Made by a program: the position numbers and the translations under genes
Assembly (NCBI RefSeq): GCF_024655635.1
Contig: NZ_JANLGI010000001.1
Coordinates: 310,001 to 374,000, forward strand
Length of the DNA stretch: 64,000 bases
Source of the DNA: Allobosea sp. 47.2.35
GTDB taxonomy: Bacteria > Pseudomonadota > Alphaproteobacteria > Rhizobiales > Beijerinckiaceae
Reading direction: 5' to 3'
Notes under the pieces: generated by a model
Databases searched by the model: none
What the model saw: only the letters and a program-made list of their open reading frames with translations
What the model was told of the DNA's origin: nothing
Shown here: positions 25,501 to 34,019 of the stretch, piece after piece
Position numbering within the stretch: the stretch's first letter is position 1
Layout of the letters: each line of letters opens with the position of its first letter

Positions 25501-26588
25501 CCACGCTCAAGGCCGAGATCGTCGATCTGATCCGGCAGGAGGGGCCGATCGGCATCGGCCGCTACATGGCGCTGGCGCTCGGCCATCCCCGCCATGGCTA
25601 TTACATGACGCGCGATCCGCTCGGGGCTGAGGGCGACTTCACCACTGCGCCTGAGATCAGCCAGATGTTCGGCGAATTGATCGGGCTCTGGGCGGCCCAT
25701 GCCTGGCAGGCGATGGGCGCGCCGGCACGCTTCCGCCTGATCGAGCTCGGGCCCGGGCGCGGCACGCTGATGGCCGACATGCTCCGGGCGACGCGGATCG
25801 TTCCCGGCTTCCATGCGGCACTCTCCGCCCATCTCGTCGAGACCAGCCCCGTGCTGCGCGGCAGACAGGCTGCCGTGCTGAAAGGCTTTGAGCCGGTCTG
25901 GCACGACACGGTTGCCGGCGCGCTCGATGGCCCGGTGATCGCGGTCGCCAACGAGTTCCTCGACGCCCTGCCGCTCGACCAGTTCGTGATGACGCCCGAG
26001 GGCTGGCGCGAGCGACTGGTCGGGCTCCGCGATGACGGCGATCTCGCTTTCGGTCTTGCTGCCGCAAGTGAGGATGCGCTGCGAATCGCGGCTCCGGTCG
26101 GTTCCGTGTTCGAGCAGCCTGCCATTGCGCTCGACATCGTCGCGCAACTCGCCGGCCATCTCGCTTCGGCCGGTGGTGCCGCGCTGTTCATCGATTACGG
26201 CTCGGTGCGCTCGGGCTTCGGCGATACGCTGCAGGCGATGAAGCGGCATGAATTCGTCGCGCTGCTCGCCGAGCCCGGCGAGGCGGATTTGACCGTCCAT
26301 GTCGATTTCGAGCGGATGGGGCAGGCCGCCCTCAAGGCGGGCGCCGCCTTGCACGGGCCGGCGACGCAGCGCGATTTCCTGGTCGCGCTGGGGTTGCCGC
26401 AGCGGGCGCAGTCCTTGTCGCTCAAGGCGAGCGCCGACCAGCGCGCGGCGATCTCCGATGCCTTCGATCGCCTGATCGCGCAAGGCGAGACCGGCATGGG
26501 CGATTTGTTCAAGGTTCTCGCGCTATCGCAGCGGAACCTGCCGCCTCTGCCCGGATTTGACCTTCATCGGCTGCCAGATCAGGGCTGA
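25497..26588 (+). CDS. SAM-dependent methyltransferase, MidA/NDUFAF7 family (DUF185)
   Basis: A 363-residue protein. RYMALALGHPRHGYYMTRDP near the start, EGDFTTAPEISQMFGE and the SAM-binding IELGPGRGTLMADM are the family marks. The mitochondrial counterpart NDUFAF7 methylates an arginine of complex I subunit NDUFS2. A similar role on the bacterial NuoD is plausible here but untested. The start is GTG 25497, overlapping the lgt stop as GTGA. It sits between lgt and pgeF. Confidence 0.93.
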   Translation: MTTLKAEIVDLIRQEGPIGIGRYMALALGHPRHGYYMTRDPLGAEGDFTTAPEISQMFGELIGLWAAHAWQAMGAPARFRLIELGPGRGTLMADMLRATRIVPGFHAALSAHLVETSPVLRGRQAAVLKGFEPVWHDTVAGALDGPVIAVANEFLDALPLDQFVMTPEGWRERLVGLRDDGDLAFGLAAASEDALRIAAPVGSVFEQPAIALDIVAQLAGHLASAGGAALFIDYGSVRSGFGDTLQAMKRHEFVALLAEPGEADLTVHVDFERMGQAALKAGAALHGPATQRDFLVALGLPQRAQSLSLKASADQRAAISDAFDRLIAQGETGMGDLFKVLALSQRNLPPLPGFDLHRLPDQG

Positions 26589-26638
26589 TTTCAGCGGGGC
26601 CATTCGCGGCCTCGCGCCAGAACCGGACCGCCACGCCC

Positions 26639-27403
26639 ATGTTCATCACCGCCCGCGAACTCGCCGGAGAAGCCGGTATCCGTCACGCGTTCTTCACCCG
26701 AGAGGGCGGGGCCTCGACCGGAATCTACGCTTCGCTGAATGGCGGGCTCGGTTCTGCCGACGATTCGGCGGCGATCACGGAGAACCGGGCACGGATAGCC
26801 CGCCATCTCGAAGTCGCGCCGGAAAACCTGATCAGCCTCTATCAGGTCCATTCCGCCGATGTGGAGGTGGTGACGGGCCCATGGCCGGGGGACCGCCCGA
26901 AGGCGGATGCCATGGTGACCACCGCCCCACATGTCGCGCTCGGCGTCTCCACCGCCGATTGCGGACCGATTCTTTTCGCCGATGGCGAGGCGCGCGTGAT
27001 CGGCGCCGCCCATTCCGGCTGGAAGGGCGCCTTTACAGGCATCGTCGGCGCGACGGTGACGGCAATGGAGAAGCTCGGCGCCCGGCGCGAGCGCATCACA
27101 GCCGTGCTTGGGCCGACGATCAGTGCCAAGGCCTATGAGGTCGGGCCGGAATTCATCGAGCGCTTCAAGGCGGAAAACCGGACCTACTCGCGCTTCTTCA
27201 CGCCGTCCGAGCGTGCCGCGCATGCGATGTTCGACCTGCCGGCCTTCATCGGGCTCAAGGCGCAGGAGGCGGGAATCGGCCGCTTCGTCGACATGGGTCT
27301 GTGCACTTATGGCGACGAGCAGCGCTTCTTCAGCTATCGGCGCACCACGCATCGCGGCGAGCCCGATTACGGCCGCCTGATCGCGGCGATCGCTCTCGAC
27401 TGA
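26639..27403 (+). CDS. pgeF: Peptidoglycan editing factor PgeF / LACC1-type purine nucleoside phosphorylase
   Basis: A 254-residue YfiH/LACC1 family protein. YQVHSADVEVV, TADCGPILFAD and AAHSGWKGAF carry the conserved His/Cys zinc site. Members act as broad purine nucleoside phosphorylases or adenosine deaminases, and YfiH edits L-Ser from peptidoglycan precursors in E. coli. The start is ATG 26639. It follows midA by 50 bases and completes the lgt-midA-pgeF block. Confidence 0.94.
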   Translation: MFITARELAGEAGIRHAFFTREGGASTGIYASLNGGLGSADDSAAITENRARIARHLEVAPENLISLYQVHSADVEVVTGPWPGDRPKADAMVTTAPHVALGVSTADCGPILFADGEARVIGAAHSGWKGAFTGIVGATVTAMEKLGARRERITAVLGPTISAKAYEVGPEFIERFKAENRTYSRFFTPSERAAHAMFDLPAFIGLKAQEAGIGRFVDMGLCTYGDEQRFFSYRRTTHRGEPDYGRLIAAIALD

Positions 27404-27540
27404 ACAGATTGCGGTTGACGGAGCAGTGCGGCGGCTTGTCGCATGGCTCCGGTGGGAGCATCGTTCCTCTGGCCGGGGGACGCATCGCTCCCTTCAGGCA
27501 CGTGTTCTTCGGGCGATGCATCGAGATGCAGGGGGCCGAG

Positions 27541-27825
27541 ATGGAACAGATCCTGATAAACCTGATCGCAGGTGCGATCGGTGGCAACGCGGCCGGCAAG
27601 GCCAGCCCGAGCTTCGATCTCGGCACGATCGGCAACACGATTTCCGGCCTCGTCGGCGGCGGTGTGCTCGGACAACTGATCCCGATCCTGCTGCCCGCGA
27701 TCAGCGCGGCGGCGCAGGGCGGCAATCTCAGCGTCGGCGGCATCCTGACCAACCTGATCTCGGGCGGCGCCGGCGGAGCGATCCTCACCGCGATCATCGG
27801 GGCGCTGAAGAACAAGGCCGCCTGA
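27541..27825 (+). CDS. Small Gly-rich hydrophobic protein of unknown function
   Basis: A 94-residue protein, MEQILINLIAGAIGGNAAGK onward, with repeated IxGLVGGGVLG and ISGGAGGAILTAIIG-type glycine-rich hydrophobic segments and almost no charged residues until the C-terminal KNKAA. It may form a membrane hairpin or an amphipathic, self-associating helix pair, in the way of holin-like or glycine-zipper proteins. The ATG at 27541 is used; an in-frame ATG lies at 27526. It is likely a single gene. I do not recognise a named family. Confidence 0.7.
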   Translation: MEQILINLIAGAIGGNAAGKASPSFDLGTIGNTISGLVGGGVLGQLIPILLPAISAAAQGGNLSVGGILTNLISGGAGGAILTAIIGALKNKAA

Positions 27826-27957
27826 TCGGCCTCTAGCGTTCTCATGAATTCCGGCTCCTCGCGGGGCCGGGCTGCGCAAGGCGCACGGCAGCGGCCTTGC
27901 ACGAAGGGCCGAGCGGCGGCGATGCTTGCGCTGTCTGCAAAAGCCCGCGAGGCGATC

Positions 27958-28587
27958 TTGTCCCGTTCGATCACCTATTACTTCTCGCTGCACTCGCCCT
28001 GGACCTATCTCGGCAATGCGGCCTTTCACGAGATCGCCCGGCGGCATGGCTGCGGGGTCGACTATCGGCCGATGCCGCTGCGCTCAGTGTTCGACGAGAC
28101 GGGCGGTTTGCCGCTGCCGAAGCGCCATCCGGTCAGGCAACGATATCGGTTGCTCGATCTCCAGCGCTGGCGCGCGGCGCGGAGCTTGCCGCTCGTGCTC
28201 CAGCCGAAGCATTTTCCCTTCGACCCGTCATTGGCCGACCGCATGACGATCGCGATCCGGGCCGAGGGCGGCGATCCCTTCGCCTTCATCAGCGATGTGA
28301 TGGCCGGCTTGTGGGCGCGGGACGAGGACATGAGCCGCCCCGAGGCGCTGCTGGCCTGCGCGGCGCGGGCCGGTCTCGACGGGACGGCCTTGCTCGATGC
28401 GGCCGAGGGGGCTTCGGTCAAGCTCCGCTACGAGGAGACACTGGGCCAGGCCGTCGAGGCCGGTGTCTTCGGCGCACCGAGCTATGTGCTCGATGGCGAG
28501 GTGTTCTGGGGGCAGGATCGGCTTGACCTGCTGGATGCGGCGCTTGCCAGCGGCCGCGCGCCGTATCGCGTCGAGGGCGCTCTCTGA
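27958..28587 (+). CDS. 2-hydroxychromene-2-carboxylate isomerase-like (DsbA fold)
   Basis: A protein of about 209 residues with the thioredoxin/kappa-class GST fold. Its start MSRSITYYFSLHSPWTYLGN matches the family opening; the catalytic Ser lies in HSPW. VFGAPSYVLDGEVFWGQDRL near the C-terminus is the classic family end. The enzyme isomerises a chromene acid in naphthalene breakdown; orphan copies in Rhizobiales have unknown glutathione-dependent substrates. The TTG at 27958 is chosen because it restores the family N-terminus; ATGs at 27844 and 27922 add 38 and 12 residues. Confidence 0.88.
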   Translation: MSRSITYYFSLHSPWTYLGNAAFHEIARRHGCGVDYRPMPLRSVFDETGGLPLPKRHPVRQRYRLLDLQRWRAARSLPLVLQPKHFPFDPSLADRMTIAIRAEGGDPFAFISDVMAGLWARDEDMSRPEALLACAARAGLDGTALLDAAEGASVKLRYEETLGQAVEAGVFGAPSYVLDGEVFWGQDRLDLLDAALASGRAPYRVEGAL

Positions 28588-28590
28588 ACT

Positions 28591-29337
28591 TCAGCCGATG
28601 ATGTCGGGCGTACGCCAGCCGAGATGCTGCCCGGCATCGACGGCGGTCATCTGGCCCGTCACGGAGCTGGCGCGGGCGAGATAGAGAACGGCCTCGGCGA
28701 TTTCCTCAGGCGCTATCCTGCGCCCGAGCAGGGTGCCCGCGGCTTCCTGCTCCAGCCGGTCCGCGCCGTCATAGGCATTCGGGAAGGTCGGGCCGGGGCC
28801 GACGGCATTGACGCGGATGCGCGGAGCCAGCGCCTGCGCCAGCGTTCGGGTCGCGGTGAGCAGCGCGGCCTTGGTCAGGGTGTAGGAGTAATATTGCGGC
28901 GTCAGTTTCCAGACGCGCTGATCGACGATATTGACGACGGCGCCTGTCGCATCGGCGGGCAGGCGCTCCGCCATGATGCCCACCAGTTGCGACGGGGCGC
29001 GCAGGTTGATCGAGAACTGGCGGTTCCAGGTGGCGATGTCGAGCGAGCGGACATCGTCGGCGACGAAGCTCGCGGCATTGTTGACGAGAAGCGTGACGGG
29101 ACCGAGCGCTGCCTCCGCAGCGGGGATCAGGGTCGCTACCGCCGCGGGATCGACGAGATCGGCGGTCAGAAGGCAGGCCTTCGCCCCGCTCGCCTCGAGT
29201 TGCCTCAACAGAGCTTCGGCATCCTCGTGGCTGTCGCGGTGGTGGATCGCGACCGCATAGCCGGCGCTCGCCAGCTTCTCGACGATGGCGCGACCGATTC
29301 GGCGGGCTCCGCCGGTGACGAGTGCGACTTCAGCCAT
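28591..29337 (-). CDS. SDR oxidoreductase (pteridine reductase/FolM-like)
   Basis: A 248-residue short-chain dehydrogenase. VTGGARRIGRAI at the N-terminus carries the extra arginine in TGGxRRIG that binds the NADPH phosphate, a trait of pteridine reductases and FolM. NNAASF and the catalytic YTLTK (Tyr-x3-Lys) follow. It may reduce dihydromonapterin or another pterin; this is inference from the motif. The ATG at 29337 or the GTG at 29346 can start it; both lie at the 3' end of the glycosyltransferase gene, so the two are an operon. Confidence 0.88.
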   Translation of the reverse strand: MAEVALVTGGARRIGRAIVEKLASAGYAVAIHHRDSHEDAEALLRQLEASGAKACLLTADLVDPAAVATLIPAAEAALGPVTLLVNNAASFVADDVRSLDIATWNRQFSINLRAPSQLVGIMAERLPADATGAVVNIVDQRVWKLTPQYYSYTLTKAALLTATRTLAQALAPRIRVNAVGPGPTFPNAYDGADRLEQEAAGTLLGRRIAPEEIAEAVLYLARASSVTGQMTAVDAGQHLGWRTPDIIG

Positions 29338-30145
29338 CGCGGCCACCGCGATTCGTTGGGTACGTCGGTGTCTGGACCGAAGCGCGCCGCTTGAGGCGAC
29401 GCTCCCAGTGCTTGGCGACGCGCAGATAACGATAGAAGGCGTAGTTCATCGCGGTCATGAAACCGTAGATGCCGCGCAGCGCATGGCGCCGCCCGATATA
29501 GGCCTTCAGGAAATTGGCGGGGAATTCAGCGACCAGCCGGAAGACGGAAAGCGTGCCGCCGCGCGCATCGAGATCGTCAGCCTGCGCATCGCTATAGGCG
29601 TTGAGCTTGTCCATCTGTTCGCCGAGCGAGCGGACGGAGAAATGATGCACGGTGCCGCGCAGACGCCCGACCCGCGCATCCGGCGCGAGATCGACGCGAT
29701 CATGCACGGGAGAGGCTGAGTAACGGCCCTTGCTCTTGCGGTAGAGGCGCACGGGGGCGAGCGCATAGGCGAATCGATGCGGCGCGCCTTCGCCGGGAAA
29801 TATCTCGGCGATTCTTACCTTATAAGCGTCGCTTGCCGGCGAGCCCTTGGCGAAGAGAGCGACGATCTCGGCGGCCAGATCCGGGGGGACGACCTCGTCG
29901 GCGTCGAGATTCAGCAGCCAGTCGTGGCGGCATTGGTCCTCGGCGAAGCGCTTCTGCTGGCCGTAGCCGGGCCAGGCATTGAAGATGACGCGGGCGCCGA
30001 GCGACACGGCCAGGGCCTGGGTGCCGTCGCTCGATCCGGAATCGACCACGACGATGTCATCGCTCAGCGCCCGCGCCGCTTCGATGGTCCGGCCGATCCG
30101 GTCTGCCTCGTTCTGGGCGATGATGAAAATCGAGAGGGGCGGCAC
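29330..30145 (-). CDS. Family 2 glycosyltransferase (LPS core, WaaE/KdtX type)
   Basis: A 271-residue GT2 enzyme. The GT-A fold opens IFIIAQNEADRIGRTI and VVDSGSSDGTQ; LLNLDADEVV holds the metal-binding DxD. RLYRKSKGRYSASPVHDRV and HHFSVRSLGEQMDKLNAYSD are typical of the LgtF/WaaE group that adds a glucose or heptose-branch sugar to the LPS inner core at the cytosolic face. The donor and acceptor are unknown. Its end overlaps the SDR gene. Confidence 0.9.
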   Translation of the reverse strand: MPPLSIFIIAQNEADRIGRTIEAARALSDDIVVVDSGSSDGTQALAVSLGARVIFNAWPGYGQQKRFAEDQCRHDWLLNLDADEVVPPDLAAEIVALFAKGSPASDAYKVRIAEIFPGEGAPHRFAYALAPVRLYRKSKGRYSASPVHDRVDLAPDARVGRLRGTVHHFSVRSLGEQMDKLNAYSDAQADDLDARGGTLSVFRLVAEFPANFLKAYIGRRHALRGIYGFMTAMNYAFYRYLRVAKHWERRLKRRASVQTPTYPTNRGGRDG

Positions 30146-30519
30146 GGTTCTTCTTCGGTTCCTGTCGTCTCAAGGCTTAAGCACGGGCGGGACGGAGCGG
30201 CAAGGCAGGCGAAAAAAGCCGCAATCGCCGCGGGAACCTTGGGAAAGCAGCCGCGTTTGTAGGCCGGGCCATGTTCCTAGGGCGGCGTGGGGTCGAAATA
30301 CTGTTAGTATTCGATTTACCATGGTGGCTAGTCGCTGGTTGGTTAACCTGGTTTTACCTATTTGCGTTCAGTTATCGCATTCGTGCCGCATTTCTGCCGC
30401 GGTCTGCAAGGCAGATGTGCTTCCGATGCAACAGACAAAGCCGGCTCCCGGTCTTATAACGGGTTCATCGAAATCAACCGCCGGGTTTGCCGGCGACAGC
30501 GACGACTAAGGAGTTTGTC
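30146..30519. promoter_or_regulatory. Divergent control region with an AATACT dyad upstream of the OMP gene
   Basis: This 374-base gap has no gene. It is A/T-richer than its surroundings near 30290-30370 and holds a perfect 15-base dyad AATACTGTTAGTATT (30297-30311), about 210 bases before the OMP start. A GGTTAACC palindrome follows about 30 bases later. An AAGGAG site precedes the OMP ATG. The dyad looks like a repressor or activator site, but the bound protein is unknown. Confidence 0.45.
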
Positions 30520-31167
30520 ATGAAGAAGTATCTGCTTGCGAGCGTTGCCGCGCTCGGTCTCGTCGCCGCTGGCGCCGCTTCGGCCGCTGACCTGCCGTCG
30601 CGCAAGGGCCCGGTTGTGGCTCCGGTCTACGTTCCCGCCTTCACCTGGACCGGCTTCTACGTCGGCGCCAACGCCGGCTACGGCTGGGGCAACGTGAACG
30701 CCAACGGCTTCGCCAATGTCGGCGATCTCGACGGCTTCGTCGGCGGTGGCCAGGTCGGCTACAACTACCAGATGGGCCAGTTCGTCGTCGGCCTCGAGGC
30801 TGACCTGCAGGCTGCCGATCTCAGCAGCGGCAACAACCTCGGCCTGATCAACGTCAAGACCGACTACTTCGGCACCGTCCGCGCTCGCGTCGGCGTCGCC
30901 TTCGACCGGTTCATGCCCTACATCACCGGTGGTTGGGCTTACGGCAACGTGAAGACCTCGATCCCGGGCATCGGCTTCTCGTCGGATCGCAGCCACACCG
31001 GCGGTTACGCTGTCGGCGCCGGCCTCGAGTACGCTGTCACCAACAACATCATCGCTGGCGTCGAGTACCTCTACGTCGACCTGGGCGAGAAGAACATTCT
31101 CGGCGCCAACACCAAGATCGGCACCGACTTCTCGGTCGTTCGCGCCCGTCTCAGCTACAAGTTCTGA
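30520..31167 (+). CDS. Outer-membrane beta-barrel protein (Omp25/RopB-like porin family)
   Basis: A 215-residue protein with a signal peptide MKKYLLASVAALGLVAAG ending near ASAA-DLPSRK. FTWTGFYVGANAGYGWG follows, the usual first strand of this eight-strand barrel, and the C-terminus ends in LSYKF, with the aromatic last residue needed for BAM insertion. This group (Omp25/RopB/Omp31-like) is abundant in rhizobial and Brucella outer membranes and links the membrane to peptidoglycan or LPS. Codon choice is strongly biased to C-ending codons, fitting high expression. A strong terminator follows. Confidence 0.95.
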   Translation: MKKYLLASVAALGLVAAGAASAADLPSRKGPVVAPVYVPAFTWTGFYVGANAGYGWGNVNANGFANVGDLDGFVGGGQVGYNYQMGQFVVGLEADLQAADLSSGNNLGLINVKTDYFGTVRARVGVAFDRFMPYITGGWAYGNVKTSIPGIGFSSDRSHTGGYAVGAGLEYAVTNNIIAGVEYLYVDLGEKNILGANTKIGTDFSVVRARLSYKF

Positions 31168-31192
31168 TTCTCTCCTCCCGGAGACAGAACGG

Positions 31193-31222
31193 ACCCGGTG
31201 GCCTCGGCCACCGGGTTTTTTG
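31193..31222 (+). terminator. Intrinsic terminator of the OMP gene
   Basis: Arms ACCCGGTGG (31193-31201) and CCACCGGGT (31208-31216) with a six-base loop, followed at once by six T residues, 25 bases after the OMP stop. This is a textbook rho-independent terminator on the plus strand. Confidence 0.92.
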
Positions 31223-31326
31223 TTGCCTGTGCCCGGGGATGCCCCGGCTGAGCTCAAGAAAAAAGCCGGCGAATCGGGTCGCCGGCTTTCGCCATTTGCG
31301 GGACGTGTCGCTGCCATTCGGCTGGA

Positions 31327-31929
31327 TCAGCCCTTGAAGCGGGTCTCCTCGAAGGCCGGGACACGGGCGGCGAAATCGTCAAGCCAGGCGACGAGCTTCG
31401 GATGAGCAGCGCGCCAGGAGCCTTCGAAGCGCAGGTCGAGATAGCCCAGCGCACAGGCGAGCGCGATTTCGCCAACGCGCGGGCGCCCCGGGAAGGCCGG
31501 CGGTGCCGCCTCGAGCGAGGCCAATCCACGTGAGACCTTGCCGTCCTGATGGGCGACCCAATTGGCGTTGCGGGCTTCCTCGGGGCGGAAACGCCCTTCA
31601 TAGACCTTGAGCAGCGCCGCATCACAGATGCCGTCGGCGAGAGCCTGCAGGCGCAACTGAACGAAGCGCGCCTCGCCGCCGGGGATCAGCTTCCCGCCGC
31701 TGAGATGGTCGAGATAGTCGACGATGACGCGCGAATCGAACAGCGTCGTGCCGTCCTCCAGCACCAGCGTCGGAATCTTGCCGAGTGGGTTCTGCTGGCG
31801 CAATACCTCCGCCGGATCGGTCGTATCCGCCGCCACGATCTCGATCTTGCTCATCAGCCCGAGTTCAAGGGCCGCCATCTTGACCTTGCGGCCGAACGGG
31901 GAGGCGGGTGAGGAGCGCAGGACGAGCAT
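31327..31929 (-). CDS. Glutathione S-transferase family protein
   Basis: A 200-residue GST. SSPASPFGRKVKMAALELG near residues 6-24 gives the Ser-type active site. NPLGKIPTLVLEDGTTLFDS holds the cis-Pro and the Asp-Ser glutathione contact. The C-terminal helical domain has CALGYLDLRFEGSW. This is a compact cytosolic GST, likely for isomerisation or detoxification; the substrate is unknown. It is followed upstream by rlmJ (37 bases away), so the two may share a transcript. Confidence 0.92.
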   Translation of the reverse strand: MLVLRSSPASPFGRKVKMAALELGLMSKIEIVAADTTDPAEVLRQQNPLGKIPTLVLEDGTTLFDSRVIVDYLDHLSGGKLIPGGEARFVQLRLQALADGICDAALLKVYEGRFRPEEARNANWVAHQDGKVSRGLASLEAAPPAFPGRPRVGEIALACALGYLDLRFEGSWRAAHPKLVAWLDDFAARVPAFEETRFKG

Positions 31930-31965
31930 CGGCGATATCCTTGAGGCGGAGCGGCAACTGATCGA

Positions 31966-32817
31966 TCAGCCGTCGGGGCGGATCGTCTCGCAGTGATAGC
32001 GCGGGCGCGGCCCTTGGGCGAGCCGCTCGGTCAACGCCGGCAGCAGGATTTCGGCCTCTTCGGCCAGCCGCCAGGGCGGGTTGGCGATCAGGAGGCCGGT
32101 CGCGCTGAGACCGCCGGCGGCTTCCGGACGGTCGACATCGATTTCGAGGCGCAGGAGCCGGCCGATTCCGGCATCGAGCACTGCGTCCATCGCGGATCCG
32201 ATGCCGCTGCTCCCCTTGATCGGGTACCAGAGGGCGTAGATTCCGGTCGGCCATTTGCGATGCGCCGCGATGAACTGGTCGGCAAGCGTCGTGAACTCGT
32301 CCTTTTCCTCGAAGGGCGGGTCGATCAGGACGAGGCCGCGGCGCTCTTTGGGCGGCACATTGGCCCGCAGCGCCGTCCAGCCGTCGATGGCGAGTGGCTT
32401 ACAGCGCTTGTCGCGGCCCATGGCCTCGGAAAGCTTCTTGTAGGTCGGGGGGTGGAGTTCCGCGGCGATCAATCTGTCATCGGGCCGCATCGCGTGGCGG
32501 CAGAGCCAGGGCGACCCCGGATAGGCGCCGGTGCCGTAAAGCGCGCGAGCGCCTGCCAGCGCGGCGCGATAGGGAGCGAGCAGGGCCTCGACCGCCGGGG
32601 ATAGCGGCGAACGGTCGATCCGCGCGACGCCGTCCTTCCATTCATGCGTCCGCAGAGCCTCTTCCGAATCGAGATCATAGCGGCCGCTGCCGGCATGCGT
32701 GTCGATGATGCGGTAGGGCGTCGGCTTGGCGTTGAGATGCAGCAGGATGCGCGTCAGCACGACATGCTTCAGCACATCGGCAAAGTTTCCGGCGTGGAAG
32801 CCATGGCGATAGTTCAT
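31966..32817 (-). CDS. rlmJ: 23S rRNA (adenine(2030)-N6)-methyltransferase RlmJ
   Basis: RlmJ methylates A2030 of 23S rRNA. The 283-residue product has the family N-terminus MNYRHGFHAGNFADVLKH and HAGSGRYDL, and the N6-adenine methyltransferase catalytic motif LIDPPFEEKDE, then YPIKG. Length is as expected. It lies upstream of the GST gene and 63 bases downstream of the RNase T2 gene on the same strand. Confidence 0.95.
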   Translation of the reverse strand: MNYRHGFHAGNFADVLKHVVLTRILLHLNAKPTPYRIIDTHAGSGRYDLDSEEALRTHEWKDGVARIDRSPLSPAVEALLAPYRAALAGARALYGTGAYPGSPWLCRHAMRPDDRLIAAELHPPTYKKLSEAMGRDKRCKPLAIDGWTALRANVPPKERRGLVLIDPPFEEKDEFTTLADQFIAAHRKWPTGIYALWYPIKGSSGIGSAMDAVLDAGIGRLLRLEIDVDRPEAAGGLSATGLLIANPPWRLAEEAEILLPALTERLAQGPRPRYHCETIRPDG

Positions 32818-32880
32818 GCCGCCGTTGGTAGAGGAAGCCGCTCCCGACCGGAAGCGGCAAAGTCCTGCCTGGCTCGGCCT

Positions 32881-33546
32881 TCAGCGCGGCGCGACGACAG
32901 TGAACTCACGGGCGCGGCAGCCGGAGCGGTCGACCTGTTGGCAAGTGCGGAAGTCGCGGAGATCCCGGGTAATGCAGATCTTCACCTCCTGCAGCACGCC
33001 GCGCTTGCAGGCGACCGACATCATGTCCGGGCGCAGACCGGGGTTGGCGGCGGCGAAGGCGCGTTCGAGATCGATCGCGGTCCAGGTCTGGTCGCGGTCC
33101 GCCTTGGCCAGCACCGGGGGAATCACGACCTTCTCGCGAGCGCGGCGGACGTCACGAAAATACTCGCTCGGGCTGGAGCCGGTGCAGGTCCCATGCTTGC
33201 GCCATTGGTAGCGGGCGAGGCCCTCGGTCGGGAACAGGCCTTCGGCCTGCTCCATCGCGATCCGCGAGGGTGTGCGGCCGGCCGGGCCGCATTCGCTGGG
33301 ATAGCCGCGTTCATTCTGCGGCCAGAGGCCGTGCACGACGAAGCGCAGGCCGGCGCCTTCGCCGCATTGCTCGCGATTGCGCGAACGGTCGCCATCGAGC
33401 TCGCAGAAGCCCGGCGACCAGGACAGGGCCAGCACATAGAAGTCGAAATCGCCCGGCGTGCCGCCGCGCTGGCCGAAATCCTCCGCATGGCCGGCCCCGG
33501 CGAAGCCGAACAGCGCCAGAGCCGCGATTGCCAGCGATTTCAACAT
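32881..33546 (-). CDS. Secreted ribonuclease T2
   Basis: A 221-residue protein with a signal peptide (MLKSLAIAALALFGFAGAGHA-ED). The two catalytic blocks of RNase T2 are present: FVVHGLWPQ with His72, and YQWRKHGTC with Lys117-His118. Several cysteines (positions 48, 61, 86 and 121) suggest disulphides and a periplasmic or extracellular location. It degrades RNA to nucleoside 2',3'-cyclic phosphates, as RNase I does in E. coli. The ATG at 33546 is the family-consistent start. An unknown secreted protein gene lies 14 bases upstream. Confidence 0.93.
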   Translation of the reverse strand: MLKSLAIAALALFGFAGAGHAEDFGQRGGTPGDFDFYVLALSWSPGFCELDGDRSRNREQCGEGAGLRFVVHGLWPQNERGYPSECGPAGRTPSRIAMEQAEGLFPTEGLARYQWRKHGTCTGSSPSEYFRDVRRAREKVVIPPVLAKADRDQTWTAIDLERAFAAANPGLRPDMMSVACKRGVLQEVKICITRDLRDFRTCQQVDRSGCRAREFTVVAPR

Positions 33547-33560
33547 CGGAGAGCCTGCGA

Positions 33561-34019
33561 TCAGGGGCGGGCCATCTTGCAATCGGGCGCGTGGGTGCGC
33601 TGCCGGTCGAGGCCGCCAACGCACCAGTTGACGTTCCAGGTGAGGCCGAAGAGGCCGAGATTCTCGCGCACGGAGTAATCGACGCGGCGGAACTTGCCGT
33701 CGTTCAGCAGAACGCGGCCGCTGCAGAACCGCCGTGGGATGAAATCGTCACCCCAGGTGCGGAAACCGATCTGCCCGATGCGGTCATAGGACACAGCCTG
33801 GAGCGGCCCCCAGAATGTGCTCTCGCGCGAATTGAAGCGGTTGGTGACCTCGCTCAGCACGGCCGGATCGTCGCAGCCCGGAAGATTTCCGTACATCGCG
33901 AAAGTGCGGTTCTCCGCGCGGTCCAGCGGATGGACCACGCGGCCATTCGCTGCGTTGGCTGCGAAGCCCGCAAGGCAGGCGATGGAAACAAGGGCGGTTC
34001 GCAGCAGGGCGCGGCGCAT
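33561..34019 (-). CDS. Secreted Cys-rich protein of unknown function, partner of RNase T2
   Basis: A 152-residue protein with a signal peptide (MRRALLRTALVSIACLAGFA, then ANA-A). The mature part has four cysteines (in GCDD, FCSG, WCVG and DCKM) that could form two disulphides. Segments such as YGNLPGCDDPAVLSEVTNRF and LFGLTWNVNWCVGGLDRQ are well structured and look coding. I do not recognise the family. It is 14 bases upstream of RNase T2 in the same direction, so co-transcription is likely and a joint periplasmic role is plausible. The ATG at 34019 is used; the frame runs on upstream. Confidence 0.75.
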   Translation of the reverse strand: MRRALLRTALVSIACLAGFAANAANGRVVHPLDRAENRTFAMYGNLPGCDDPAVLSEVTNRFNSRESTFWGPLQAVSYDRIGQIGFRTWGDDFIPRRFCSGRVLLNDGKFRRVDYSVRENLGLFGLTWNVNWCVGGLDRQRTHAPDCKMARP

